Source: Clonostachys chloroleuca
Taxonomy: Eukaryota; Ascomycota; Sordariomycetes; Hypocreales; Bionectriaceae
Direction of reading: 5' to 3'
NCBI GenBank assembly: GCA_037952775.1
Contig: JBANAY010000003.1
Coordinates: 7,750,001-7,814,000, forward strand
DNA: 64,000 nt
Shown: positions 35,950 through 46,861 of the stretch, piece after piece
Layout: each line of letters starts with the position of its first letter
How positions within the stretch are numbered: position 1 is the first letter of the stretch
Program-made: the position numbers and the translations under genes
The notes under the pieces: generated by a model
Database searches by the model: none
What the model was told of the DNA's origin: nothing
Seen by the model: only the letters and a program-made list of their open reading frames with translations

Positions 35950-38441
35950 CTAGATGACACCGCTTGCCTTGGCGATTCCAGCAATCCTGTCCTCTCGCCA
36001 ATACCACAAGCCAGCCCACGTTGCGCCAGGACCGACAAGAAACTGTCCTACTGCTACGCAAAGCGCTACCTTGACTGCTTCGTGCGTCTTGATAAATCCC
36101 TGGCGACGCAGATTCCAAATCGAGAGCAGGTTGCTGCCTACATATCCTGTAACCCCCAGGACCATGTCATACCTAAAAAAGGTTGCCAACTCGGCACTCA
36201 AGCTCGGGAATTTCCAATCGGCAGAGAAGGGGCTGGGAAGATTGAAGAACGTTTTTGCAAGACTCAACCCTGGGTAGCTTGAACCGTATGCAAGTGTAGC
36301 GATATGGGCGGTCGCTTGAACGGCGAATGCGTACGTGTAGACCGATTTCAGTATGGGGAGATCTTGACCTGGGTCGGCGTCCAACTCGTCCTTCTTTTCG
36401 ACCCCTTCACGACTTTCATTCCATTTCTTCAGGCCTTTTGAGATGAGATATGTGAACAGATTGACAAGTGGCGGTGCAAATTGCCACAGTCCAAGCCAAT
36501 AATTTCCAGCTGCCTGGTTTGGTGTCGGCAAAAGCGCCATGACCGTTGGGATAACAAAGCCGAGGGTTACCGCAGGAACAAGGGATTTTGCTACCTCGAG
36601 AGGAATAGTGCGTTCCACAGGTCCCTCGCTCCAGAAGAATGCACTCAATATGGTGTGGAAGGGGGCTACTCGCGCAATCCTCTGGACTTGCATACCCGCA
36701 TTGAAAAGCGAGGGTAAAGCCAAGGGACTTGCCCGCTGTCCCTTTCGATACCCTTCAATAGTATATATGAGGATAGGTGAGATCAGCTGCGGGAGAAAGT
36801 TTGTAATATGTAGCCTGGCCGAAGGATCCTGAATCGGCACTGCCAGGACAGAAGTCACCAGCTCGAAAAATCTCGAGGCAGCATTGTTGCCGAACCAATT
36901 GAGGCTCATGTTTTGTGCACTCCAATTGGCGACTTCACTGAATGGGAGACGAAGTGATTTGGCCGCGAGGAACAGAGTGGCTCCCATACCACCCACAACC
37001 GCTCCGCGCACCAGTTTGTGGACCCAGTCGTCAATGATGTTCGCAGGCAGCTCGTCATCATATGGAATGAACCGTGGTTTGTGAGGCAAGGGAAGTTTCT
37101 CTATTCTCGCTCCGGGTTTAAAGACATCAGTCAACATGGCAAGAACCGCGTCAGAACCGGCCAGAGGCGACACGAAGGTGTTGATAAAATTGGTGAGAAT
37201 GGGGTTCTCTTTGGCAAAGAATGACTGTCTGACGTGGGCTTGGTGGACAATGTCCTTCGCACGTTCGTGTCTAGTTGATTGTGTTTCCTGGAAAATATCT
37301 TCAATCTCTGCATCTGTAAGGCCTGATAGACTACCTCCTCGCCTATCTTTCAGTCGAAGGAGGTTGTTCACGAGCACCGCACAAGACTCAAGAGCCCCGT
37401 TGCCTCCCTGCCCACCAATTGGGTTCGGCTAAGGAGGTAGCATAGTCAGAAAAGATGTAATGAGTGCATTAATTGGCTGGGGACTTACCTTATGACAAGA
37501 GTCACCTAATGTAATGATTCTATTGAAAAACCACTTCTCGTAGACTACCTCATGGAGTGGAGTCAGCGCGGACGAGATCCGAGCGTTGTAGACATCTCCC
37601 CATGTAATCTCAGTTGTGATGGGAACATCTTTGTTTCGCTTCACAAACTCTGCCTCGTCCTCCTTGGTATATTTTGGAATTTTCTTGCCGTACTTGACTT
37701 CTGCCAGCTGCTCAAACAGAAACCAATACACTTTGTCGTCAGGACCCGATATGACAAGCTGAGAACATGCCGTGCCGAAAACTAGGTGCTGCTCGCTCGG
37801 AACCCAGTTCGGGACATGCTGAGCTATACCAAAGCTACACCTATAATAGCACGGCACCCTGTCCTTTTCGCTGGGATCAAAGTACCCCGGCTGAAGTTTG
37901 TGGCCCAGCTCAGTCATCGATTCTCGCACGGCACTGTGAATGCCATCTGCACCCACGAGAAAAGTGCCAGTGAACACGGAGCCATCGGCACAAATGGCTT
38001 CGACACCCCCTTAACCAGGTTGACATTGGTGACCTTCTTCTGTGTCAAAATCCTTTCCTTGTGCTCGAGCTTGTCGTAAAAGATCTCTAACAACTTTTGC
38101 CGGTCGAAGAAATAAAGGCCATACCCGAATCTAACTCTCAACCGCTCGAAAAAGTCATCCATCGTGGACAAAGCTCGGCCCTGCTCGTCTCGAGTATATG
38201 TTTTCTTGTAAGGAATGATGCCTTCAAACACCTCCTCGATCTGTTCGACACACCCAAGTTGGTCCAGGATGCGCATTCCGTTGGGAAACATGCCAATACT
38301 GGCACCAACTGCTGGTGCAATTTCCCTATGGCCCTCGAGGACCACGTAGTCCAGGTCGAACTGCTCAAGCATGAGAGCCAGGGCGAGCCCCGCGATTCCT
38401 CCACCCGCAATAACAACTTTGAAATCCTTCCCTGCACTCAT
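35950..38441 (-). CDS. FAD-dependent monooxygenase fused to a multi-pass membrane domain, one-base frame break
   Basis: Group A FAD monooxygenase of the PaxM-like type found in fungal meroterpenoid and indole-diterpene pathways, plus a long membrane domain. Motifs are VVIAGGGIAGLALALMLEQ (FAD Rossmann), ASIGMFPNG, FFDRQKLLEI, LVGADGIHSAVR (DG motif) and RIITLGDSCHK (GD motif), continued after intron 37429-37488 as PNPIGGQGGNGALE. From about residue 450 there are six to seven hydrophobic helices (such as LVRGAVVGGMGATLFLA, VGQFLVGPGATWAGLWYW). About 810 residues. A G5 run (minus strand; 38006-38010) lacks one base: before it the frame reads NVNLVKG, after it EAICADGSVFTG. Error or mutation cannot be separated. 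Confidence 0.82.
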
Positions 38442-39184
38442 ATTCGTTGGGTCGTGGATGATGATGAAAAATGAGTAAGCACAAAGACAGCTGATGAAGT
38501 CCCATGGCTATATATACAGTCCTAGATTTCGTGGGGCTATCATGAATTTCAAGCTTACACCCATGTACATCTGTAAGTAAGCGGACTTCGGGGTCTACCG
38601 TATTATCTCAAATAATTCGTAAAAATCCGTATCCCTGTTTGCTTGCGAGGGGCAAATGAAAGCCGTAGAAAAGGCGGGATTGTGGATTTTGTAACCAGGG
38701 TTAGTATCATACAGGTATACAGATTTCTACGAATTATTTGAGATAATACGGTACATTGTGCGGGTTGTAGATCTGGTCCGCTCCGCGGACGAGGCCGGAC
38801 CTGTGACCCCCGAAATTGCCGCGTGTGTCGCGACATCGGGCATGTGGCTATGCGTCGTGGACTAAGCTGCTACGCATGATAGACTAATGGACTGGGGCAA
38901 CGGACTCTGGCTTTGCGCACAAAGACGTTTTCTGTTGACTTGGGAGTAAGCAGGTATGAGCAAGGGTGGTTGTCAGCCCGACCATCAACGGAAATAACAA
39001 TGGACTACTTGGGTGCTCTCGAGGAAATCACTGACTTACCGCCAGATAATAAGCAGAGCAATTTATTGTCAGCTTGCTAGACTAGGCGGTGGAGTCACAC
39101 TGCAAGCTTCTTCGAGTATTAAAGGTGATTTGCCATTAGCATGCCAGCCTGGCTATAGATGGTTCGAAACAACGTTGAGTTGGA
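38442..39184. other. Intergenic containing a MITE
   Basis: Between the FAD monooxygenase start and the small frame at 39185. The only structured element is the inverted-repeat element at 38596-38753. Confidence 0.6.
38596..38753. mobile_element. MITE with about 30-bp terminal inverted repeats and TA target duplication
   Basis: The left arm 38596-38627 (TACCGTATTATCTCAAATAA...) and the right arm 38722-38753 are reverse complements with one mismatch in 32. The outermost TA on both sides fits a Tc1/mariner-type TA duplication, with inner ends CCGTATTATCTC. The total is about 158 bp and there is no coding capacity. It sits about 150 bp upstream of the FAD monooxygenase start. Confidence 0.8.
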
Positions 39185-39562
39185 ATGTACAAGATCGTCG
39201 TTGATGACGCCGGGCCGCTTGCCAATCATTTCTTGCCCAAAACTGACACGCCCGAGGAGAGGCGGATCAACAACGTTCAGGGGAAGGTTGAAGCCAAGAC
39301 AGATAATCGAGCAATATTTGCCACTCCCGAAAGCTCTTATCTATATTTTAGAGTTCATAGGGAAAAGAAGGAAACCTACCTCAGACCAACACGTTCGCTT
39401 GTCCACCTTTTCCTCGACTGTCTTGGAGCACAGCCTCAGTGGTCAGATGGTGTAGGCTTACCGAGTCAAAAGGGCAACATTGCGATATACCATTCAGGCC
39501 TTGACCATGAGTTTATCAAAGAGCATAATAGCCCCAAATCGAGTCCGAAATGTGTCTCGTAG
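39185..39562 (+). CDS. Small hypothetical protein
   Basis: 125-residue frame from an ATG (MYKIVVDDAG) with a mixed, charged composition (ESSYLYFRVHREKKETYLRP, LVHLFLDCLG). I recognise no family, and no introns are needed. It could be a short gene, a decayed fragment, or chance. Confidence 0.25.
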   Translation: MYKIVVDDAGPLANHFLPKTDTPEERRINNVQGKVEAKTDNRAIFATPESSYLYFRVHREKKETYLRPTRSLVHLFLDCLGAQPQWSDGVGLPSQKGNIAIYHSGLDHEFIKEHNSPKSSPKCVS

Positions 39563-39967
39563 AAGATTTCGCTTTCTTTTCTTGGATATACAAGCTCCGC
39601 AAGAAAATCCCTTGCCTTTGGTAGTATGTAGACAAATGCACCCTTCATCTTCACTGCAATCGTTTTGTGGGACCATCGGAACGAGCATATTGCAAGACAA
39701 GACGAGCCCGGAATTAATTTTGTGAAACACCGATGAGCCGACAACTCAAAGAATGGCCCGACATGCTGCTGCAGCTCGGCATAAACCATGGAGTTAGAAC
39801 AACAAACACCGAGGCACATCATCATCGATTATCGAGGTATTTAGATGCAAACCAATGAACGTCGTTGGTCTCGGAGCATGCATTATTACCATTCATCCAA
39901 ATTCCCTATTACGCATTCCACCTTTTCCATAAGCCAAACCCCGATCGACATCCACAAGCTCGAGAAA

Positions 39968-40911
39968 ATGAGCGACACAAAAAAAACAGTCTTAGTGACT
40001 GGAGGTAAGTAGTCTGAATAGCCCGGTGTCTTGGTGACAGCCAGGCTAAGCATAGTTTTGTTGACCGCAAATATAGGGAATGCTGGCTTAGGATACGAGG
40101 TCGTGAAGGCACTTTACAGTCTAACACCCCATACAATCTCATTATCGCTTCTCGTTCTTTGGCTAAAGCCCAAGGTGCTATCGAAACACTTATTCAAGAG
40201 ACCCCTGATTCATTGTCAACTCTGGACGTTGTCCAATTGGATATATCACAGGATGATTCCATTGAATCCTGCATCGAACTCGTCAGCACAAAGTATGGGA
40301 AGCTTGATATTTTGATTAACAATGCGGGAGCTGCTTTTGATTATGAGATCGCAGCAGGCAGAATGAGTCTTCGCGAGGGCTTCAATAACTCCTGGGATAT
40401 TAACGTTACTGGAACGCATGTGCTTACTCACTTAGCCATGCCTCTTCTATTCAAGTCTGATGAAAGACGTCTTCTCTTCGTGACGAGTGGTGCAGCGTCA
40501 TTGGCAGAGACTGAAATGTCTGGCTCGGCTATGTTTGACCGAAACAATGCCTCGCCAGATGCCGGATGGCCGAAAACGTCCCAGCGAAATATAACAGCAT
40601 ATAAATCGTCAAAAACAGGTCTTAACATGTTGATGAGAGAATGGGAGCGTATTCTACGTAACGATGGTTTCAAAATTTGGTGTATCTCACCCGGATTCCT
40701 GGCTACTGGGCTAGGAGGTGCTGGCCCGGAGGCTCTGAAAAAGGTATGCTGATACTTGTAGGTCCTCACCCAAATCAAAATGCTAATTACTCGCCAGTCG
40801 GGAGCACTTGACCCTTCTGTGGGTGGGCAATTTATTAAGGATGTGGTTGAAGGTAGACGTGATAGGGACATTGGCAAAGTTATAAGAGTCGACATGATCC
40901 AACCTTGGTGA
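39968..40911 (+). CDS. SDR-family oxidoreductase, one-base frame break
   Basis: Exon 1 (39968-40004) encodes MSDTKKTVLVTG; intron 40005-40076 then gives GNAGLGYEVVKALYS, the TGxxxGxG cofactor loop. About 15 codons later the frame slips by one base near 40115-40121; downstream the correct frame reads NLIIASRSLAKAQGAIE, then LDVVQLDIS, LDILINNAGAAFD, the Tyr-Lys in AYKSSKTGLN and CISPGFLATGLGG. Intron 40744-40797 leads to a last exon ending RVDMIQPW. One T missing in AGTCT would explain the slip. About 245 residues. Close relatives are unassigned NAD(P)-dependent reductases. Confidence 0.8.
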
Positions 40912-41909
40912 TATTCTTATTAAAGCTTTCCATTTACCCTTCATATTGGACGAAACCTTGTTAGTCTATCTTTATAGATGGTATGCACTTTTACACTGCA
41001 TTCTCTACAGACTCCCCAAAGCTAGATTGAGTGCACCACTAGGTCTAACATCTAGGGTACTGTTCACAAGGTCCTTTCTCAGTTGGGTTTTAGTGAGGTG
41101 CTCAAAAAATCTAGGTTAAAATGGACGGTGTATTTATGCCTTGAGGAACGAAAGGCTCTTCTCTTCGAAAGCAACACCCGAGACACCATCACTTGGGACA
41201 CTTCAATCCAAATCTCTATAGCCACAGCCCCTCTAGGGGGCTGGTCTCCAGCTGTACCCAGCATCCAAACATGATCAGTAGTTCATCTTACTAAATCGAA
41301 CCGAAAATTCCACATCAAGCGTGTAAACTACTATTTTCGCAAATACTACTGCCTCGCTTACCAAACGGGGGTCAAGTTCGAACCCCTGGCAGTCCAAGGT
41401 TCAGGGGACCCGGTTGAAGTTAGCAACGACATGATTTGGAAAGGAAAATGTTTATGCAGCAAAATCTTGGATTGCGAATGATAGCATGAATGCAACGCAA
41501 GGCACACACGTACTTCTAGTATTTGTGACAGTTAGATAAATGGTGGGTCTGTATAGGAAGCAGCCAGCGGCTCTGAGAACCTTGACAAGATCACGCCTCC
41601 CGTTCTTGGGAGCTTATTGATCCCAGGAGTGCAATGAATCACGAATTGATTTCGGATAAATCCAAGCCATCTGTCATTGGTGCGGAGACCACTGGACTTT
41701 GAATACTACAAAATGCGGAGTAGATACTCGGGGACGTACATCCGGATAGGTGTTGGTAAGACTATTATAACACCACCACCTTTCCAATTAAGGTAGTGCA
41801 TCAATTTACCGCAGTCATCATCGGCTCATAACAATATTTTCAACTTAGTTGGCTTACCACGGATAGCTGCGCTGTTTGCTATTACAGTCTACCTTGCCAA
41901 CTCGCCATC
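40912..41909. other. Intergenic
   Basis: About 1 kb without a supportable gene. A T-arm-like motif near 41367-41390 was examined and rejected as a tRNA. Confidence 0.45.
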
Positions 41910-42570
41910 ATGGCTGTTCCCGGAATTGTTCATCGTTTGGTCCAGCCCAAAGATAACAGTGCACCTTTGCTCTCAGATGAGATCCTAGCCCCTCCAGGTA
42001 TCGTCCCTGGGATTGAGGGTTTCTTCGTATTCGAGAGGCAAGATGACCTCACCCCACAATACAACACCACATACTTCATCAGCGACATTCGCCCCGTGCT
42101 TGAATCGTCATCGTATTTTGAGGAGGATGTGAATAAGAATGGTGACCAGCTGGCTTCTCTCGGTTGGGAGGTCGCATCCTTCATCAACGGTCGCGATACA
42201 GTCCAGCAAAAAGGAGCTCACCCCGGAGCCTCACCTGCTGCCTAGCCCTCCAGCCATTGGCTCGACGCTGGTCAGCAACGGCAATACTCCAGCCGATGGG
42301 TGGGATCAGGACTACAATGACTGGTACAACAAAGAGCACAGCGCCGCGCTGAGCCTGGTCCCCGGATGGAATAACTGCCGCCGCTACAAGCATGAGAAGG
42401 CATACGGCGTGGCGGACTATGCATCTTGGTATGGATGGAACTACTACGATGCCGCGAACGGACTCTACGGTCCAGAGTGGCAGGCGAGTATGACGCCTTG
42501 GAGGGAAAAGGTTCGAGGGCATGGGCGAAAGCCAAATTTGCGTCGTGTTTGGAAGGTCATCAGGAACTAG
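41910..42570 (+). CDS. EthD-like dimeric alpha-beta barrel protein, one-base frame break
   Basis: The ATG at 41910 opens MAVPGIVHRLVQPKDN. The C-terminal half has DYNDWYNKEHSAALSLVPGW and NCRRYKHEKAYG, matching the (W/Y)Y..EH....l..PGw..crRy pattern of EthD and related barrels. The first frame ends soon after DTVQQK, and the matching continuation ELTPEPHLLP is one base on. The A5 run at 42208-42212 with one A too many explains it. About 219 residues. EthD proteins bind or modify small aromatic molecules; here the role is unknown. It faces the methyltransferase gene (convergent). Confidence 0.72.
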
Positions 42571-42754
42571 GCATCTGAATAAGATGGGCGGTTGAGGCTT
42601 TATGTGCAATTACTCTTATTGTGTGACTATCTGAGAATCCGGGACACCCTCGAGAAAGCCTCAACGTGCTTCTATTTACATAGAAAGCATAATCTCTGCA
42701 AACCTTGAGCACAATACAGGTACATAATGTGTGCTAAGTCCGTGGACTTCATAC

Positions 42755-43524
42755 CTACACAATCTTCTTCGTACCTCGAACAACAGCAAAAACGGGTCTT
42801 TGCAGCCAAATTTCCCAGTAGCGAGGGTCGCTTTTGACAGCCTTAGTATCTTCGTATGGAATCACTTCGATATCCCTCAAGCCGCTCTTCTCATGCATCT
42901 CCAATGACCCCGAGTAGCTCACTTCCACAGTCTTGCCATCAAACTCCCAAGCGGGTGTCACGTGGAACTGGAAGTGTATGCAAAGCCATCTGGAGTTGGT
43001 TTCACATTTTTCAAAGATAATCCGTATTTGTCAGTGCTGGCAGCCGGACCTAGCAAATCTGCCATCCGAATGCCGAGAAACCTGCCACCGGGCTTAAGGT
43101 ACTTGGAAATATTTGCCCACATCGCCTTGAGCGTATCAACATCGCCAGCGTGATCAAAGACCCAGTTTGCCATGACGATGTCGTATTCCGCGTCGAGTGG
43201 TAGATGGTCCATTGGTTTGGCGACATCGGCTTCGAAGAAACGCATACAGCCCTTGCGATCGAGTGACTTCTCCATTCCTTCAGCAACCTTGAGCATTTCA
43301 GGAGACAAGTCGACAATGTCTACTCGTCTAGCGCCTGCTTCGACGGCTTCTCGCGCATGGATCTCACTGCCACCTCCAATGTCAAGGACAACTAAGTCCG
43401 CAGCGTCGCCGATTGCTAGCTTTATCAGCTGGGATTCGAGCAGTACCGCGGGCAAGACGCTTGCATCATTGTAAGACTGGGCGGACTTGTTGCAAACCTC
43501 CCTTACTTGCTCCACTGTAGACAT
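42755..43524 (-). CDS. Class I SAM-dependent methyltransferase, one-base frame break
   Basis: About 256 residues. Motif I is VVLDIGGGSEIHA, followed by VDIVDLSPEML (acidic end of strand 2), MRFFEADVAKP, then DIVMANWVFDHAG (motif II-like) and LKPGGRFLGIRM (motif III). The first frame ends YTSSST-stop; the expected continuation HVTPAWEFDGKTVEVSY is one base back and stops at 42755. A two-base A run (42972-42973, T on the coding strand) where three are expected accounts for the slip. Likely an O- or C-methyltransferase of fungal metabolism; substrate unknown. Confidence 0.8.
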
Positions 43525-44000
43525 GTCGAAGATAGATAAGGCGATTGCATGTCACTAGAAATTATTTGATGCAGGTAGTAGCAATTGAACTTGCGGAGAA
43601 AAGCTAACATGTGAAACAGTAGAAGTAATTTGGCTTTTGAATTGGCTAGGGCTTTTTTAAATGAGGGGTTTGTATCTATTTGCGTCGCTCGTTTAAATAC
43701 CAATCATCTGTGGCCTCACATTCAACCAGAGGAGGGATTACGATAGGTGGTCCCATCTTCGTACGATCACATGAAACAAGCAAATTGATTAACCTCTCAT
43801 CGATTACGGAATCAAGTTTCCCAGGGCCTGCAATGAGCCTCGTACGCAAAGGCAAAGCATTCTAATAGATGGGCAGGTGGTATTTAAAGACCTTTATGGG
43901 GTGATTATTTCATGCTTTGCCAAAGGGTCCTGTCAGTGCCTTAGATGAATGGATTGGAAGATTTAGTCACAAGCTCGTCTTATCAGTTCCAAGCTCGTTG
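43525..44000. other. Intergenic
   Basis: Promoter side of the methyltransferase; no gene seen. Confidence 0.45.
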
Positions 44001-44864
44001 TCAATTTGTAGAAGCTCTATTCATCCGTTTGAGCCTCGTCTTCTTCCTCCGAGTCCTCTTTCTTCGACTTCGTGACCTTCTCGTTAGGATCTCTTCCCTG
44101 AACGCTGTGTTGAATACAGCCGGTTCGTAGGTGCCTTTGTTTATTGCTGAGCGGTTCTGGATTTTCTCTAGCCGTAACAGCATTTCGAACCTCGAATCCA
44201 GGTGCCGCTCGAGGTCTTTGAACCACTCAGGACCGCAGGCTGCAGCGACCTTTCGAAGTCTTGCTATCGTAATCGCCTGTTCCCAATTGGTAATCCATTT
44301 CTCCCAGTCGGTCTTCTTGTTCGAGTTCTCGGCTTCCGTAAGAGCCTCCAAGTACAGTTCCTGTGCTCGTCTTCGTCTTTCGGCGTCAGTTACATGGCAT
44401 GCCTCTCATAAGTTATTGACGAAGAGGCAGAGGTTATCTGGCTCGTCAGGTTTGACCAAGGCAGGGGCACAGGTTTGAATGTACGAAAGGCTAATGTGAT
44501 CATACATCCAAGTGAGCATATTACGTATTCCGTCAGCTTCTGTGTTGAATTCACTTAACAAAGTACGATAGCTTGCAAGTTCAAACTTCAGGACATCCTT
44601 GTCTTCATCAAGAAGATCATTATATGATTTCGCAGGCTGTTCTCTTCGAACAAAACCCATTTTGCTGGTTTGGTCCGCGATTGAAACCTTCGCTCTGTAT
44701 TGCGAATATTCCGGCATCGTTGGTAGCTTTCGCCGAAGGGTTGGAAATTCATCTGTATCTTCGAGTTGGATAAGATACAAGACCCTCTCAGCAGCTGCCG
44801 TAATGATTACAGCTTGTTCAAAGGCATCCCAATCGTATGGTCCGTTGAGCATGATTGTAGGCAT
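44001..44864 (-). mobile_element. Copia-type gag remnant
   Basis: A frame starting MPTIMLNGPYDWDAFEQAV matches the opening of fungal Ty1/copia gag (substrate LxGPxxWxxW). A TGA at 44406-44408 interrupts it after FVNNL. The same frame continues to 44001 with WEKWITNWEQAITIARLRK and WFKDLERHLDSRFEMLLRLE, the usual copia gag helix, and ends in a basic stretch (RSRRKRTRRKKTRLK). No protease, integrase, reverse transcriptase or LTR was seen nearby, so only a gag fragment remains. Confidence 0.6.
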
Positions 44865-45928
44865 CTTGGGCAATTCGTATTATCCGATCGTTATTCAATT
44901 GAGTTGAGTGCGCTTCGGCTTAATGGTTTGAAGCTCTTGTTTGTAGTTGCAGCTGCATTCGAGAAGTACAGCACTGAGACTCTTAATTGCTAAACCACGT
45001 AGCCTGCAACAAGGGATAATGAAGGGGTCAAGGAAGAAATGTTGATTGAATTGACTGCTGTTGACCTCTCCCGGGGTTCCGGAGGGTCATTTCTAGTTAC
45101 AGGTGCAGTCATTTGACCTCATTTTCATCCATGACGAAAAAGGCGCCTTTGTGGCTTTTGAAGAGCGAATTATACGAGCCCACGCTCCAACACTTGCATT
45201 ATCATACAAAAAGGTAAGACTTCATTGATTGCAATTCAGTATTTACATCATCGAGATAGACATATCAGAGTCTTATCCTATGGCGCGATTTTTACTATCT
45301 CTCGGAGCTTGTCATTGACGAGGTCTTCCCGGCTTTGGTCGCCGTAAGGAGCACGAGCAGGACGGGTCGCGTTCTAGAAGGCGAAGTCGGCCGACTCAGT
45401 AAAAAATTAAGGGTTCCTCTGTAATACCAGGGTAAAAGTAATGCCCAGTGAGATAAATAATACTTAACATTGTGGTGTTTTGACTTAGTAGAACGAACCT
45501 GACCTTTGCATCCTTCCAGGAAGAGGGCAAAGTCACCTCACACCAGACGATGAGTGAAGACTGTGGCTTCATCCTATTTACTAATCTTGGAATAGATATT
45601 CCTGTCAAATACAGTCAGACACTAGAGACAGTTCATAAACAGCAAACCCCGAAACTTGAGACCCCTCTTCGATAACCAAGCTTGAATATCAGGTGTCGCC
45701 GATTTTCATGGTACTTTAATTAGGACGATCATTTACTCAGCCCAAATGGGTATCAAAGGATAAAAGTATAATAAAGTCTCTCTCTCACTTGACATGTCTT
45801 AGCCGCTGATAGGTATTGCATATGAAGTTCAAGTACGATCCTGTGGCGACAATTTGGCATCATTTGGCTTTGCCAAAATAAAATACATTGAGTTTTCCCA
45901 GTTATAAAACAGGCATCCATGTCACCGT
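44865..45928. other. Gene-free stretch beside the gag remnant
   Basis: No coding region supported. It may contain further decayed retroelement sequence. Confidence 0.4.
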
Positions 45929-46861
45929 TCAAGCCTTGAATATTTCCGTGTTCTCTTTTACCCAATCTTCAAGGCTAGTTGACGGCTTTCCAGTGTACAG
46001 CTGCACATTTCCTGCACCCTCCTGATACCTAGGGAATCGCTCGCCATTCCCCTTGTCTGGACCCTTGGTACCCCCAATTTCAACCATGTATTTAGCGACA
46101 TTATCGCCCATTCCCCGACTAATGTATTTCTTAAGCCCATCCTCGGGCCCCAAGGTAATAATCTCCAAGTCCTTGCCCAGCACTCTGCCGATCTCCACGT
46201 AGCTATCATGGATTGATCTAATCTGGGGCCCATAAAGATACACCTTCTTCTGTCCATTTCTTGGACCTGACACAAGCACAGTACCGGCAACTTTACCAAT
46301 GTCGCTTGGTACGATATTGTCTTGCTCAAATATGCCCCCATACAGTTGCAATTTGCCAGCGATAATGCCCTCTCTCTCAGCCAGCAAATTTGTCACGAAG
46401 CCTCCAGGACGCAAGGCCACATAGTTATCCGGGCCGAAGGTATCCTCCAAATTTGCTTCAACTTGCGCGTGGACGTAGGCAATGTAGTCGGATGGAGAAA
46501 TGTCTCGCAAGCCTTGGTTGACGAGGATGGTAAAGCTGCTGAGGAATACAACGAACTCGATGCCCGCGGCCTTCATCGCCTCGATGGAGCCCTTTAGGTG
46601 GTCTGGGGCCCCATGGACGAGGTAGATGAATGCGCGCTTCGCACCGGAGGTTTTCACAGCCTCGCTCACTGTCTCTGGCTTCTGTAGGTCAGCCTGGACT
46701 CTGTTAAAGCCGCCCGCTTTCTCGGCAACCCCGGTCAGACCAGGGATAGTCTTGGTGGTGTCTCGCATCGCCAGCCAGACTTTTGCGCCATGCTCTGCGG
46801 CTGTACGTGCGGCATAGGATCCAACCTTGCCTGTAGGGCCGAAAATGAGAACGGAAGCCAT
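45929..46861 (-). CDS. NmrA-like NAD(P)-binding protein
   Basis: Atypical SDR of 310 residues, intron-less. The cofactor loop is FGPTGKVGSYAARTAAEHG (GxxGxxG). LSSFTILVNQG follows in the position of the usual active-site strand, and NYVALRPGGFVTNLLAE matches the NmrA pattern (LRPxxFxxN). NmrA proteins sense redox state or act as isoflavone-reductase-like enzymes. The YxxxK dyad of classical SDRs is not apparent, which is normal for NmrA. Its place next to the enzyme group may be incidental. Confidence 0.9.
   Translation of the reverse strand: MASVLIFGPTGKVGSYAARTAAEHGAKVWLAMRDTTKTIPGLTGVAEKAGGFNRVQADLQKPETVSEAVKTSGAKRAFIYLVHGAPDHLKGSIEAMKAAGIEFVVFLSSFTILVNQGLRDISPSDYIAYVHAQVEANLEDTFGPDNYVALRPGGFVTNLLAEREGIIAGKLQLYGGIFEQDNIVPSDIGKVAGTVLVSGPRNGQKKVYLYGPQIRSIHDSYVEIGRVLGKDLEIITLGPEDGLKKYISRGMGDNVAKYMVEIGGTKGPDKGNGERFPRYQEGAGNVQLYTGKPSTSLEDWVKENTEIFKA

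Noticed and set aside
41360..41420. T-arm-like sequence AAGTTCGAACCCC suggesting a tRNA
   Set aside because: The stem-loop has a 9-base loop if paired, and no D-arm, anticodon arm or acceptor stem could be placed around it.
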